A stretch of 64,000 bases of DNA from Phyllobacterium zundukense (GTDB lineage Bacteria; Pseudomonadota; Alphaproteobacteria; Rhizobiales; Rhizobiaceae), in the NCBI RefSeq assembly GCF_025452195.1, contig NZ_CP104973.1, positions 2,153,001 to 2,217,000 of the forward strand. Direction: 5' to 3'. Shown one piece after another: positions 29,687-38,584 of this stretch. Every line of letters starts with the position of its first letter. Within the stretch, counting starts at the first letter, position 1. The position numbers and the translations under genes are program-made. Below the pieces are notes generated by a model. It had not been told where the DNA came from. It searched no databases and saw only the letters and a list, made by a program, of their open reading frames with translations.

Positions 29687-30478
29687 TTACTCCGTGATCG
29701 TAATCGCTGATATCTGCCGGCCGTAGTCAGCTTCCTTGCGGTGGGTCGTCCGGCGGTAGGAGAAAAACTGCTCCTCATCCGCGTAGGTGCACTGTTGAAG
29801 CCCGGAGGCTTCTACCCCGGCACGTTCAAGCCGCGTTGTTATAAAGGCCCATAGGTCAAACATCTTGTGACCGTTGTTGGCCGAGTCGCGGAAAAACGCG
29901 CGATAGGAAGGGTCCGTTCCAACGAACTGGTCATAGAACTCTCCCCCCACTTCGTAATTGTCGGGGCCGATCGCTGGGCCGAGAACAGCCTGGATCCGGT
30001 CGCGACGCGCACCCAGGGCGATCATCGCATCAACGGTATTTTCGAGAATGCCGTCGACGGCTCCGCGCCAGCCGGCATGCGCTGCGGCCACCACTTTCGC
30101 TTCGGTGTCAGCAAAAAGGATAGGACCGCAATCGGCAGAAAGAGCACCAATGACGATGCCGGGAGTAGCAGTTACAATGGCGTCGGCCTTGGGCCTGGCC
30201 CCATTTAGCGGTGTCGTCACGGTGACGACATCAGATGAATGAACCTGATGGACGGTGACAAGCTGTGATAGAGGGGCGCCCAGAGATTCAGCCACGCGCC
30301 TGCGATTTTCCTTGACGCGATCCTGATCGTCGTTTGAACCGCTGCCCACATTCAGGCCGCGATAGATGCCGTCCGACACGCCGCCTTTGCGGGTAAAGAA
30401 ACCATGGGCGATTCGGTCTTTTTCAGGGGATCCCAGCAAGGAGGAACGCAGCGGTGCTGGTTTGTCTGACGTAATCAT
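29687..30478 (-). CDS. pgeF: Peptidoglycan editing factor PgeF (laccase-domain, YfiH family)
   Basis: A 263-residue protein. The YfiH signature is present: HGFFTRKGGVSDGIYRGLNV, VTVHQVHSSDVVTV, ALSADCGPILFAD with the metal Cys, and AAHAGWRGAVDGI with the metal His. This family has peptidoglycan-editing and purine-nucleoside phosphorylase-like activities. In this order the gene usually follows lgt and the MidA-type methyltransferase, as here. Confidence 0.92.
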   Translation of the reverse strand: MITSDKPAPLRSSLLGSPEKDRIAHGFFTRKGGVSDGIYRGLNVGSGSNDDQDRVKENRRRVAESLGAPLSQLVTVHQVHSSDVVTVTTPLNGARPKADAIVTATPGIVIGALSADCGPILFADTEAKVVAAAHAGWRGAVDGILENTVDAMIALGARRDRIQAVLGPAIGPDNYEVGGEFYDQFVGTDPSYRAFFRDSANNGHKMFDLWAFITTRLERAGVEASGLQQCTYADEEQFFSYRRTTHRKEADYGRQISAITITE

Positions 30479-30541
30479 ACCGAATGCCTTTCAAGGGAGC
30501 GGATGGTGGTTGAGCAATCGATTGAAGTCAATTGCCAGAAT

Positions 30542-31624
30542 TTATTTCGCTTCGAATGGGAAAACATGTGTCGCCGGATCGCTTACACAGAGCACCTTGA
30601 ACAATGTTCCCATCTGTTCCGGGCCCACCAACCGTTCGACGTCGAGGCGAATTTGTTCCTGGAGCTCCGCAGATTTGTGTTGGCCCAGGGCTCCGGCGCG
30701 ATCAAGCAAACCCATGGCCAGCAAAAAATCGCCTTGCGTCATCGCACTGGTCTTGCAACCTTCCCTGCGTGCGGCCAGCGCAAGAGCATGAAAATCGACG
30801 TGGGTGGTGAGGTCTGCTGCGCCGGGAATATGCAGGACATCGACAGAGTTGTGGCGGCTCAGCGCTTGCAACGTATCGCCAAAGCCCTGTTGCAAATGTC
30901 CGTAGTCGAACAACAGCGCTGCGCCTCGCTCGTGATGAATACGTGCCGCAATTTCCTGCATGAGGGCATTGCGGGCGGGAGCAATTTCGAAAATGCTCCC
31001 TTCCGGAGCGATGTCGTTACCCGGTGGAAGCAGAGCTGCGTCAATCGAGCCGGAACCGGCAGCAAAGACAAGGTTTTGCTCTGCATCGAGCGCAAGCACG
31101 CGTTCGACAAAACGCCCTTTCGTCTTCACATATTGATGTGAGGGAATGGCATCGAAAAGCTCATTGGCGATGGTAATCAGCGGGCCGGGCGCTATGTCGC
31201 CAAAGTTCTTTTTCCAGACGATGGAACTACTGTGTTTCCCCAGCGTCTTTTGCTGAATTTCAGTCAAACGCTCGCTGATTTCAATCATATGGATTTTAGC
31301 GGCTGCAACAAAACACGGTGCGATCTTGCCGGCTGTACGGATGAGATCTTTCATAAGCGTGCCGCGTCCAGGCCCAAACTCACAGAGAACGAATTCGTCG
31401 GGCGACCCAAGCGCTTGCCAAGTGTTGACACACCAGACCCCAACGAGTTCGCCGAACATCTGGCTGATCTCGGGCGCCGTGATGAAATCGCCGTCTTTGC
31501 CGAATGGCTCGCGCGTTGTGTAGTACCCCGCGTCGCTATCGAATAGGCACATGGCCATATAGTCAGCAACGCTGATCGGACCATTGGCCGCGATTTGCCT
31601 GATGATGCGTTGCTCGAGATTCAT
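30542..31624 (-). CDS. MidA/NDUFAF7-type SAM-dependent methyltransferase
   Basis: A 360-residue protein. [19 protein letters not shown] is the SAM-binding glycine loop of the DUF185 family, and [15 protein letters not shown] with [20 protein letters not shown] are family hallmarks. The mitochondrial homologue methylates an arginine of a complex I subunit; the bacterial target is inferred only. It overlaps lgt by 4 nt, so the two are co-translated. Confidence 0.9.
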   Translation of the reverse strand: MNLEQRIIRQIAANGPISVADYMAMCLFDSDAGYYTTREPFGKDGDFITAPEISQMFGELVGVWCVNTWQALGSPDEFVLCEFGPGRGTLMKDLIRTAGKIAPCFVAAAKIHMIEISERLTEIQQKTLGKHSSSIVWKKNFGDIAPGPLITIANELFDAIPSHQYVKTKGRFVERVLALDAEQNLVFAAGSGSIDAALLPPGNDIAPEGSIFEIAPARNALMQEIAARIHHERGAALLFDYGHLQQGFGDTLQALSRHNSVDVLHIPGAADLTTHVDFHALALAARREGCKTSAMTQGDFLLAMGLLDRAGALGQHKSAELQEQIRLDVERLVGPEQMGTLFKVLCVSDPATHVFPFEAK

Positions 31625-32472
31625 CGTCCCGTCGCCACCTCAGGGTTGCGGGCAGACAAGATGAACACGAGCCCGACGAGGATCATGGGAATGGAAAGCA
31701 CCATCCCCATCGTTAGCCAGCCGCCATAAAGGTAGCCAAGTTGCGCGTCCGGCTCCCGGAAAAACTCGACGAAGATACGCGATAGCCCGTAGAGCATAAC
31801 GAACGTTCCGCCGATAAATCGCGGGCTTTTCAGCTTGCGACCGTAGAAGATCAATAGAGCCAAAACCGTGAACAACACGATTCCCTCAAGTCCTGCCTCA
31901 TATAGCTGGCTCGGATGGCGCACGAACGGGCCTCCCGTCGGGAAGACCATGCCCCAGGGAACATCGGTCGGCCGGCCCCATAATTCGCTGTTTATGAAAT
32001 TGGCAACACGTACAAGACCTAGACCGACGGGCACACCTGCGGCAATTGTGTCGAGCATGCTGTAGACGTTGATCCGGCGTGAGCGGGCAAAGAGCACCAT
32101 GGCGAGAATAGTGCCGAGCATGCCGCCATGGAACGACATGCCGCCTTCCCAGACCTTGAACATGTCAAGCGGATGCGCGATATAGCGGGCAAAATCATAG
32201 AACAATATATAGCCGATGCGTCCGCCAAGAACGACACCGAGCGCTGCCCACAAAACGAAATCATCCAAGTCCGCAGGTTTCATCGGTGGTGTATTGTTTG
32301 CCCAAAGCCGAGGCTTGCTGATCAGCTTCTTGGCGTACCACCAGGAAAATAGAATGCCGGCCACGTAGCCGAGGCCGTACCAATGTACCGATAGCGGACC
32401 CAAGGTGAATATTACGGGATCGATGTTGGGAAATGCGATCGCGGCAAATGTCGGTAGAAGTATTTCGCTCAC
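31621..32472 (-). CDS. lgt: Prolipoprotein diacylglyceryl transferase
   Basis: About 283 residues and seven membrane helices. [42 protein letters not shown] and the Lgt signature [19 protein letters not shown] are present. It adds diacylglycerol from phosphatidylglycerol to the lipobox cysteine of prolipoproteins. I chose the GTG at 32472, which has GGAG 7 nt upstream; an ATG at 32484 is also in frame. It is the first gene of the lgt-methyltransferase-pgeF-peptidase run. Confidence 0.95.
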   Translation of the reverse strand: MSEILLPTFAAIAFPNIDPVIFTLGPLSVHWYGLGYVAGILFSWWYAKKLISKPRLWANNTPPMKPADLDDFVLWAALGVVLGGRIGYILFYDFARYIAHPLDMFKVWEGGMSFHGGMLGTILAMVLFARSRRINVYSMLDTIAAGVPVGLGLVRVANFINSELWGRPTDVPWGMVFPTGGPFVRHPSQLYEAGLEGIVLFTVLALLIFYGRKLKSPRFIGGTFVMLYGLSRIFVEFFREPDAQLGYLYGGWLTMGMVLSIPMILVGLVFILSARNPEVATGR

Positions 32473-32581
32473 AAGGCACTCCATGGTCGCGATTCAATTT
32501 GGCGGGACCATGCGCGAGGGCAAGAACAGCGTCAAGTTTCTCCTGCCGTTATCCCATGGGCTGGTCCGTCTAACCATGCCG

Positions 32582-33424
32582 TCAGATGACATATTCAGGT
32601 TCTTGGAGCGTCTGATCCATTGTAATACCTGGCATCGTAGAATGCGTGTTGCCAACGGGGCGCGCCGGAATACCGACAACCGACGTAAAAGGTAGCACTG
32701 GTGTGACAACCACACTGCCTGCGCCGACTTTTGCACCCGTCCCAATCTCGATATTGCCAAGGATCTTGGCCCCGGCGCCAATCAGTGCACCGCGGCGGAC
32801 TTTCGGATGCCGGTCTCCGGTTTCCTTGCCAGTGCCCCCAAGTGTCACATTTTGCAGGATAGATACATCATCTTCAACGACTGCCGTTTCGCCGATCACT
32901 AGTCCGCTGCCGTGGTCGAGCATGATACCTTTGCCCATGGTCGCTGCTGGATGAATATCGACGCCAAACACTTCCGAAATCCGGCTCTGGAGATGGCGGG
33001 CAAGATGAACGCGGTCATGGGTCCACATCCAATGCGCTATGCGCTGACCCTGAAGGGCCAAAAACCCTTTGAAATAGAGGAATGGTGTCAAAATCTCGGA
33101 GTTACATGGATCTCGCTCCTTGACCGCAACGAGGTCGGCTGCGGCTTTTGCCAATATTGCAGGCTCGTTGAGAAAAGTCTGGCAAACAAAGGCCAGCAGT
33201 TCGTCCTGATCAACATCGGGACTGGCAAGTTTCAGAGCAATCCTGTGCGCGAGCGCTTGAGCAAAATTTGCGTGATAAAGGACAGCCGAATTCATTGAAC
33301 GTGTTAAGGCGGGGTCAACCCGCATGGCGGCAACAGCTTCACTACACAGCTCGTTCCAAATACTGGCAACGATGTTGGAAGCGGTAATTTCCGTCGGCAG
33401 CAGATTGGAACAATTGGCTGGCAT
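32582..33424 (-). CDS. cysE: Serine O-acetyltransferase, third gene of the encapsulin operon
   Basis: A 280-residue enzyme. The N-terminal helical domain (SMNSAVLYHANFAQALAHRI) matches CysE, and a left-handed beta helix follows. VDIHPAATMGKGIMLDHGSG holds the catalytic His (His171), then IGETAVVEDDVSILQNVTLG and VRRGALIGAGAKILGNIEIG with the hexapeptide repeats. It makes O-acetylserine, the direct precursor of cysteine. It lies 51 nt after the encapsulated cysteine desulfurase gene on the same strand; serine acetyltransferases also neighbour family 2A encapsulins elsewhere (srpH beside srpI in Synechococcus). Confidence 0.93.
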   Translation of the reverse strand: MPANCSNLLPTEITASNIVASIWNELCSEAVAAMRVDPALTRSMNSAVLYHANFAQALAHRIALKLASPDVDQDELLAFVCQTFLNEPAILAKAAADLVAVKERDPCNSEILTPFLYFKGFLALQGQRIAHWMWTHDRVHLARHLQSRISEVFGVDIHPAATMGKGIMLDHGSGLVIGETAVVEDDVSILQNVTLGGTGKETGDRHPKVRRGALIGAGAKILGNIEIGTGAKVGAGSVVVTPVLPFTSVVGIPARPVGNTHSTMPGITMDQTLQEPEYVI

Positions 33425-33475
33425 TGTTGCGCTGTCCTTTGGCGACAGGTGAAAAAACTCGCTCGCTTCGTTAGA

Positions 33476-35329
33476 CTACAGCTTCGACTTGATAGTGCGT
33501 ACCGATCGGATGAGCGCATCGATGTCTGCATGAGTATTGTAGAGCGCAAAGGATGGTCTGACGGAATTTTCAACGCCGAGACGGCGCAGGATCGGCTGAG
33601 CGCAATGATGGCCAGAGCGAACCGCGATACCGTCGTTTGCTAGCGTCTTACCGACATCTTCCGATTTCATACCGTCCAAAACGAACGAGACGACACCGGC
33701 GCGTTCTTTTGGATTGCCGATAATACGCACACCGGAAATAGTTGAAAGCTGACGCGAACAATATTCGATCAGCGCATGTTCATGTGCGGAAACCGCCTCC
33801 ATGCCCTGTTGTTCGAGATAGCCAAGGGCGGCACCAAGGCCGACTGCATCGGCAATATTGCCTGTTCCTGCCTCAAACAGGGTTGGCGCCGGCTGATATT
33901 TGATTTCCTCAAAAGTCACGTCGGCAATCATGTTGCCACCGCTTTGATAGGGCGGCATTTCTTCCAGAATATGTTTTTTGCCGTAAAGTACACCAATGCC
34001 GGTCGGCCCGAAAATCTTGTGACCGGAAAAGACGAACCAGTCAGCGTCGAGCACCCTTACGTCGGATCGCATATGCGAGACCGATTGTGCACCGTCGACT
34101 AGGACCTTGGCGCCAGCCGCATGTGCCATCGCCACCATTAGCACGGCAGGCGTAACCGTGCCGATGGCATTGGCAACCTGTGTCAAAGAAACGAGTTTGG
34201 TGCGCGGACCAAGCAGCTTGGCATATTCCTCGATAATGATATCACCGTTGTTATCTACGGGTGCAACGCGCAATATTGCACCAACGGCCTTTGCCAATCG
34301 AAACCAAGGCACAATATTGGCGTGGTGTTCGAGATGGGTGATCAGGATTTCGTCGCCCGTGCCGATATAGGCTCGACCCCAGGTGTCGGCTACCAGATTG
34401 ATGGCCTCAGTCGTGCCGCGTACGAAAACGATCTCATCGACCGATCCGGCATTGATGAAATGGCGCACCTGTTCACGCGCACCTTCGTAGGCATCGGTTG
34501 CCCTCGCCGCCAATGTGTGGGCGGCACGGTGAATATTGGAATTTTCATGTTCGTAGAAATGCCTCAGGCGATCGATAATGGCGCGCGGCTTGTGGGTCGT
34601 CGCGGCATTATCCAGCCAGATCAGTGGCTTGCCATTGACGTGTTCCGACAGGATCGGAAAGTCGCGGCGGGCAAGATTAGCGTCGAAACGGCTCGGCGCT
34701 GCTGTAGAAAACCCGGTATTGCTCTTTGCAACTGCAGGAATAGCGTCCCGTGCTGGGGCAGCGACGGATCTGAGAAAATACGGGTTTTCGCCGCCTGATG
34801 AAGGAGGTCCCGCACGCCGTTGCGAGGGCCCCGCCCCGTGACTGGCAAGCAGGCCCTTCAATTCCGCCTCGTTGGGAAGCGTCTGATCGAGAGAGGGAAT
34901 AGCTTTTGAGATAAGGGGCGGCCGCGTTTGCGATACACTCGTAACGTAGAGCGCCGGCGAGGACGCACCGTGCTGTTGAGCAATCGAGCCAAGGTTTGGA
35001 TCCGGTGTTGCTGGTATTACCCCGAATGGGGCGGCGACGGGAATTACCGGTACGGTTGCCGACCGACCGGGGACGGGTGCATGCGCTGAGCCGATCGGAG
35101 CCGACATCGGCATGGATGCTAGCGGCAGCGAAACGGGAATCGACGGCGGCGCAAAACCAACCCCCGCAGTGGCAGGTCCATGCACGCCTGTTGCGTCACG
35201 CACTGCCGCGCTCTTCCCTCCAGGGACGGCGCGGAAGAATTCGTTGGCCATTTGCTCAAGCAAAGCCACATCAGGAAACCCGGCGGATGTCGGAGTTTCC
35301 GGCACTAAGGGGATAGAAATCTCAACCAT
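33476..35329 (-). CDS. Cysteine desulfurase, family 2A encapsulin cargo (SufS-like with long N-terminal region)
   Basis: A 617-residue protein of two parts. Residues 1 to about 214 are Pro/Ala/Ser-rich, likely disordered, and hold short motifs: LLEQMANEFFRAVPG (23-37), LPNEAELKGLLA (151-162) and NPYFL (182-186). This matches the encapsulation region of family 2A cargo. Residues 215-617 are a group II (SufS/CsdA) desulfurase: PLIWLDNAATTHKP, PLP lysine in FSGHK (Lys438), and the catalytic cysteine in RSGHHCAQP (Cys576). It moves sulfur from cysteine to the active Cys as persulfide, leaving alanine. Its start overlaps the shell gene by 8 nt, so the two are co-translated. No SufU/SufE partner is in the window. 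Confidence 0.95.
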   Translation of the reverse strand: MVEISIPLVPETPTSAGFPDVALLEQMANEFFRAVPGGKSAAVRDATGVHGPATAGVGFAPPSIPVSLPLASMPMSAPIGSAHAPVPGRSATVPVIPVAAPFGVIPATPDPNLGSIAQQHGASSPALYVTSVSQTRPPLISKAIPSLDQTLPNEAELKGLLASHGAGPSQRRAGPPSSGGENPYFLRSVAAPARDAIPAVAKSNTGFSTAAPSRFDANLARRDFPILSEHVNGKPLIWLDNAATTHKPRAIIDRLRHFYEHENSNIHRAAHTLAARATDAYEGAREQVRHFINAGSVDEIVFVRGTTEAINLVADTWGRAYIGTGDEILITHLEHHANIVPWFRLAKAVGAILRVAPVDNNGDIIIEEYAKLLGPRTKLVSLTQVANAIGTVTPAVLMVAMAHAAGAKVLVDGAQSVSHMRSDVRVLDADWFVFSGHKIFGPTGIGVLYGKKHILEEMPPYQSGGNMIADVTFEEIKYQPAPTLFEAGTGNIADAVGLGAALGYLEQQGMEAVSAHEHALIEYCSRQLSTISGVRIIGNPKERAGVVSFVLDGMKSEDVGKTLANDGIAVRSGHHCAQPILRRLGVENSVRPSFALYNTHADIDALIRSVRTIKSKL

Positions 35330-36239
35330 AATTGTGGAACTTCGTGATATCTACGTTTTCAAGAACTGCCACGGCATCTTCGGTCAGGACTGCCAATGAG
35401 CAGTAGAGCGAGACAAGATAAGAAGCGATAGCCTTGTCATTGATGCCCATAAAACGCACGGAAAGCCCCATGCTCTGTTCTCCGGGTAGATTTGGCTGGA
35501 ACAGACCCACTACCCCCTGACGGGACTGACCGACACGCAGCAGAAGAATGCTGGACTTGCCTTCCTCCACCGGGACCTTGTTGGATGGAACAATCGGGAT
35601 GCCGCGCCAGGTGAGAAAGGGCGAACCGAACATCGTGACCGTTGCCGGTGGAACGCCGCGACGGGTGCATTCGCGGCCAAAAGCGGCAATCGTATCCGGA
35701 TGAGCAAGGAATAAAGCGGGCTCTTTCCAGACCTTGGCGACCAGGCTGTCCATTGCATCGGGTGTTGGAAGTCCCGTAGAGCTCTGAATGCGCTGCGACG
35801 GTGCGATATTGTTCAGAAGTCCATATTCTTCACTGTTGATCAGCTGGCTTTCTTGCTGTTCCTTTATGACCTCAATGGATAGGCGCAGCTGTTCACTGAT
35901 CTGATTGTGCGGCGAAGAATAAAGATCTGAAATGCGTGTGTGGACGTCCACGACGGTGTTGACCGCACACAGCATGTATTCGCGTGGATTTTCGTCATAA
36001 TCCACGAATGTTTGAGGCAATTCCCGCTCATCGCGAGCGGAGCACTCGACGGCGACGCGGTCTTCGTTCTTGACACGGTTTACGCGCAGAATGCCGGCTT
36101 CAACAGGCAGCCATTCCAGACAATGAACGAGCCAGCGCGGGGAGATGCTTGCCAATTGCGGAACTGTTTTGGTGGCGTTGGCAAGCTGGCGTGCAGCGAC
36201 ATCGCCAAGGGCGGTAAAGTGCCTGGGTGTTTCCGACAT
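35322..36239 (-). CDS. Family 2A encapsulin nanocompartment shell protein (SrpI-like)
   Basis: A 305-residue shell protein, the length of Synechococcus SrpI. Very close family text is seen at the start (GDVAARQLANATKTVPQLAS, PRWLVHCLEWLPVEAGIYR-like with ILRVNRV), in the middle (VDVHTRISDLYSSPHNQI, LINSEEYGLLN) and at the end (GVVGLFQPNLPGEQSMGLSV, RFMGINDKAIASYLVSLY). These proteins share the HK97 phage-capsid fold and build a hollow shell. The frame extends to 36374, but homology begins at the ATG at 36239, which has AAGGA about 10 nt upstream. It is the first gene of the operon; the cargo and cysE follow. Confidence 0.96.
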   Translation of the reverse strand: MSETPRHFTALGDVAARQLANATKTVPQLASISPRWLVHCLEWLPVEAGILRVNRVKNEDRVAVECSARDERELPQTFVDYDENPREYMLCAVNTVVDVHTRISDLYSSPHNQISEQLRLSIEVIKEQQESQLINSEEYGLLNNIAPSQRIQSSTGLPTPDAMDSLVAKVWKEPALFLAHPDTIAAFGRECTRRGVPPATVTMFGSPFLTWRGIPIVPSNKVPVEEGKSSILLLRVGQSRQGVVGLFQPNLPGEQSMGLSVRFMGINDKAIASYLVSLYCSLAVLTEDAVAVLENVDITKFHNYG

Positions 36240-36590
36240 TGTTTGAAATTTCCTTAGTTGAAAAGGTATGGTTGAGAAATAATGGATAGTTAAAATATCT
36301 TGTCTATTGAGTAGATCGGATGTCCACCTGTGGCAATATGAAAAATTTAGAAAAATTTTCTTCAAATTCAACAAGTTATAAAACTATTGGCATATTTCCG
36401 GGTAATTGGAATATTGTTGCAAACGGCTGTCTAATGCGATCTGTATTCGAAGTTGAAGCACTAGTGCGAATTACAACTTGCGGCTGCGGGTGCGGCGGCA
36501 GCCGTGTCAAATAAGGCTCCGAGCGAGTGCAAATGGCTTCCATTTTGACATCTTTTATTCTATTCGAAGGTAAACGAGAGAGGTGTCGCC
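36240..36590. promoter_or_regulatory. AT-rich divergent control region for the encapsulin operon and ubiK
   Basis: A 351-nt gap without a gene. It is AT-rich next to the encapsulin operon. Palindromic pieces are GCACTAGTGC (36458-36467), a near-palindrome GAAAAATTT-AG-AAAAATTTTC around 36340-36360, and a CGGCTGC/GCAGCCG stem (36481-36487 with 36498-36504). They are candidate operators for a sulfur- or iron-linked regulator, but no known consensus was matched. One weak promoter-like pair on the minus strand (TTGCCA, 17 nt, TACTCA) is not convincing. Confidence 0.4.
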
Positions 36591-36905
36591 ATGACCAATG
36601 GATCAAACCGCGTTCTTGACGAACTGGCAAAGCTCGTGACCGATGCAGCGGGTGCCGCTCAGGGTGTGCGGCGAGAAGTCGAGACCGCATTCCGCGGTCA
36701 AGCCGAACGCTTGCTCAATACGATGGATGTCGTTCAGCGCGAAGACTTTGAAGCTGTGCGCGAGATGGCTATCCGGGCGAGGGCAGAAAACACTGCACTA
36801 CTTGCGCGCATCGAGGCGCTGGAGGCGCTTGTAAGCCAGAAGAGTAAAGCGTCGAACGATACTTCTGAAAAACCAACTTCTGGTGGTCGCACGAAGAAGG
36901 CCTGA
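36591..36905 (+). CDS. ubiK: Ubiquinone biosynthesis accessory factor UbiK/BMFP domain protein
   Basis: A 104-residue coiled-coil protein. VLDELAKLVTDAAGAAQGVR, FRGQAERLLNTMDVVQREDF and the heptad-rich ALLARIEALEALV form the BMFP/YqiC layout, with a basic tail. UbiK works with UbiJ in ubiquinone synthesis and also drives membrane fusion in vitro. In related genomes it commonly sits next to lgt; here the encapsulin operon lies between them. Confidence 0.85.
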   Translation: MTNGSNRVLDELAKLVTDAAGAAQGVRREVETAFRGQAERLLNTMDVVQREDFEAVREMAIRARAENTALLARIEALEALVSQKSKASNDTSEKPTSGGRTKKA

Positions 36906-36935
36906 TACCGAACAAGCACGGAAGCCTGTTCGGTA
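36906..36935. terminator. Bidirectional hairpin after ubiK
   Basis: TACCGAACA and TGTTCGGTA form a perfect 9-bp stem with a 12-nt loop, starting right at the ubiK stop and lying between two convergent genes. T-runs are short. Confidence 0.6.
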
Positions 36936-36975
36936 ACCAAACGGCAATTGCCAGCGTTATCTCGATTCCAGTGCT

Positions 36976-37149
36976 TTAGGCGTTACCAGCTTCCGCCAAT
37001 TTTTGCTCGCCTGCAGCGATCGCCGCTTCCTCGGTGTCGTAGGGCCCCACCTTGTTTCCCTCTTCTTGATCGACGATAATCACATAGTACCACCGTCCAT
37101 CATCATTTTTCTGAGTTGCGGTTACCTTGGTATTTGGCTCGCTTGTCAT
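36976..37149 (-). CDS. Small conserved-looking protein, 57 residues
   Basis: A complete 57-residue frame with a strong site, AGGAGATGGCC, before the ATG at 37149. The sequence has KNDDGRWYYVIIVDQEEGN and KVGPYDTEEAAIAAGEQKLA: a two-strand, one-helix layout typical of small alpha/beta proteins. I do not recognise the family. It is convergent with ubiK across a hairpin. Codon use looks normal, so I think it is a real gene. Confidence 0.7.
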   Translation of the reverse strand: MTSEPNTKVTATQKNDDGRWYYVIIVDQEEGNKVGPYDTEEAAIAAGEQKLAEAGNA

Positions 37150-37639
37150 GGCCATCTCCTGTTACGTTGCACCATACAGGTAATCTAGATGATGTGGATA
37201 TCGGAGATATGACGAACGCTTGACGCTTGGCTGGTCGCTTGCCGATGAAAAGAAATTGGGAACAGGTAGCCGGTTTTCCGATATTTCGATGCTGGTTTGG
37301 CCTATCCCCAAAATAAATCTTAAGTATTTATCAACAGGTGGAAATCGCCGAAAACCGTTGTCTTAGAGTCAGTTAAAGGCAGCTCGTGAATCTTTTTCCG
37401 AACTTCTGTCCACACCCATTCCCACCATTCGACCAAAAGGGGACTGGCGCTCGGACTCAGCATCAATACACTGAAATTACAGCATGATTCGTTTCGGCGA
37501 TCATGCAGCGGTTAACAAGGTTTGTTTGCCGCGGCCCGGCTGGCGCGTTCTGCCTGTTCATTGGGTCTATGCGTTTGGTGTCTTCTGGGTGGGTTCGCTG
37601 TGCTCCCGCAGCTTCATACGAGATTCGATTTAGCAGGTA
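37150..37639. other. Long gap upstream of the YbjN gene
   Basis: A 490-nt gap. No tRNA or known ncRNA was recognised. A 49-residue frame (37484-37633, plus strand) runs from an ATG without a good ribosome site to a stop just before the ybjN-like start; it has two hydrophobic patches (GWRVLPVHWVYAFGVFWVG), but I cannot tell whether it is expressed. The gap probably holds the YbjN gene promoter. Confidence 0.4.
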
Positions 37640-38146
37640 ATGGCAATGAGCCTTCTGGAAATAGAGATTGCGCGCGATTTACATCCAGTTGATGTGATCG
37701 AGCATGTGGCCCACGCCAATGAGTGGGCCTTCGAGCGCACTGGAGAGGATGAGATTGCCATAACGGTTGAGGGTAGCTGGACCGACTACCAGATTTCCTT
37801 CTCGTGGATGGAAGATTTCGAGGCACTCCATTTGGCCTGCGCCTTCGACATTGCGATCAGTGAGCCGCGGGTCAATGAAGTGATGCGGCTGCTGTCGTTG
37901 ATCAACGAACAGCTTCTCATGGGACATTTTGATCTTTGGCGGCAGGAGGGTGCCGTTATGTATCGTCAGTCACTGCTGTTGTCTGGTGGTGCAGAGCCCA
38001 CGAGCAAACAGGTCGAAGTGCTGCTTTCCAGCGCGCTCGACGCTTGCGAAACATATTTCCAGGCATTCCAGTTCGTTGTCTGGTCTGGTTCGACGGCCCG
38101 GGAATCGCTCGACAGTATCCTGTTCGAGACGGTAGGCTCGGCCTGA
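37640..38146 (+). CDS. YbjN domain protein
   Basis: A 168-residue protein of the YbjN family. [20 protein letters not shown], then [20 protein letters not shown] and [20 protein letters not shown], match the type III secretion chaperone-like YbjN fold. In E. coli, YbjN affects stress tolerance and motility, but the biochemical role is unknown. The csaA-like gene follows 23 nt later on the same strand, probably co-transcribed. Confidence 0.85.
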   Translation: MAMSLLEIEIARDLHPVDVIEHVAHANEWAFERTGEDEIAITVEGSWTDYQISFSWMEDFEALHLACAFDIAISEPRVNEVMRLLSLINEQLLMGHFDLWRQEGAVMYRQSLLLSGGAEPTSKQVEVLLSSALDACETYFQAFQFVVWSGSTARESLDSILFETVGSA

Positions 38147-38169
38147 GACAATCATTCAGGACCGCAAGA

Positions 38170-38508
38170 GTGGCTACAATTACCTTTGATGATTTCGAGA
38201 AAGTGGACATCCGCGTCGGTACTATCGTTGAGGCCGAAACATTTCCCGAAGCGCGCAAGCCCGCATTCAAGCTGAGAATCGATTTTGGTTCCGAGATCGG
38301 GATCAAAACATCATCTGCTCAAATCACCAAGCATTACACATTGGAAGAACTCCGAGGCCGACAGGTTATTGCCGTGATCAATTTCCCGCCGCGCCAAATC
38401 GGGCCGTTCATGTCCGAAGTGTTGACGCTGGGTTTTCCAGATGAAGAAGGTGCCGTCGTCCTTGCAGCAATCAGCAAACCCGTGCCGAACGGCGGCAAGC
38501 TCTTTTAG
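38170..38508 (+). CDS. csaA: tRNA-binding protein (CsaA type)
   Basis: A 112-residue protein starting at a GTG (38170). [19 protein letters not shown] and [19 protein letters not shown] are the OB-fold EMAP-II/CsaA signature, and [20 protein letters not shown] and [19 protein letters not shown] follow. CsaA binds tRNA and has been described as a secretion-related chaperone. Sequence upstream of 38170 in the same frame is not homologous and overlaps the YbjN gene. Confidence 0.9.
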   Translation: MATITFDDFEKVDIRVGTIVEAETFPEARKPAFKLRIDFGSEIGIKTSSAQITKHYTLEELRGRQVIAVINFPPRQIGPFMSEVLTLGFPDEEGAVVLAAISKPVPNGGKLF

Positions 38509-38517
38509 ATAATAGAG

Positions 38518-38552
38518 AACCATACCATCGCACAGAATGCGATGGTATGGTT
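38518..38552. terminator. Perfect 15-bp bidirectional hairpin
   Basis: AACCATACCATCGCA and TGCGATGGTATGGTT pair exactly around CAGAA, between the convergent tRNA-binding protein and GMC oxidoreductase genes. The stem is unusually long and AT-containing. Each side has only a short T-run. Confidence 0.75.
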
Positions 38553-38584
38553 AGCGGTCATGCCGCGGGGAGGATTCTACGGTA

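Noticed and set aside
35322..36239. Reading the shell protein as a prophage major capsid protein
   Set aside because: No portal, terminase, tail or integrase genes are present, and the neighbours are sulfur-metabolism genes as in SrpI loci.
37484..37633. A 49-residue frame just upstream of the YbjN gene
   Set aside because: No good ribosome site, no recognised family, and only short hydrophobic patches; it is noted in the gap entry but not called as a gene.
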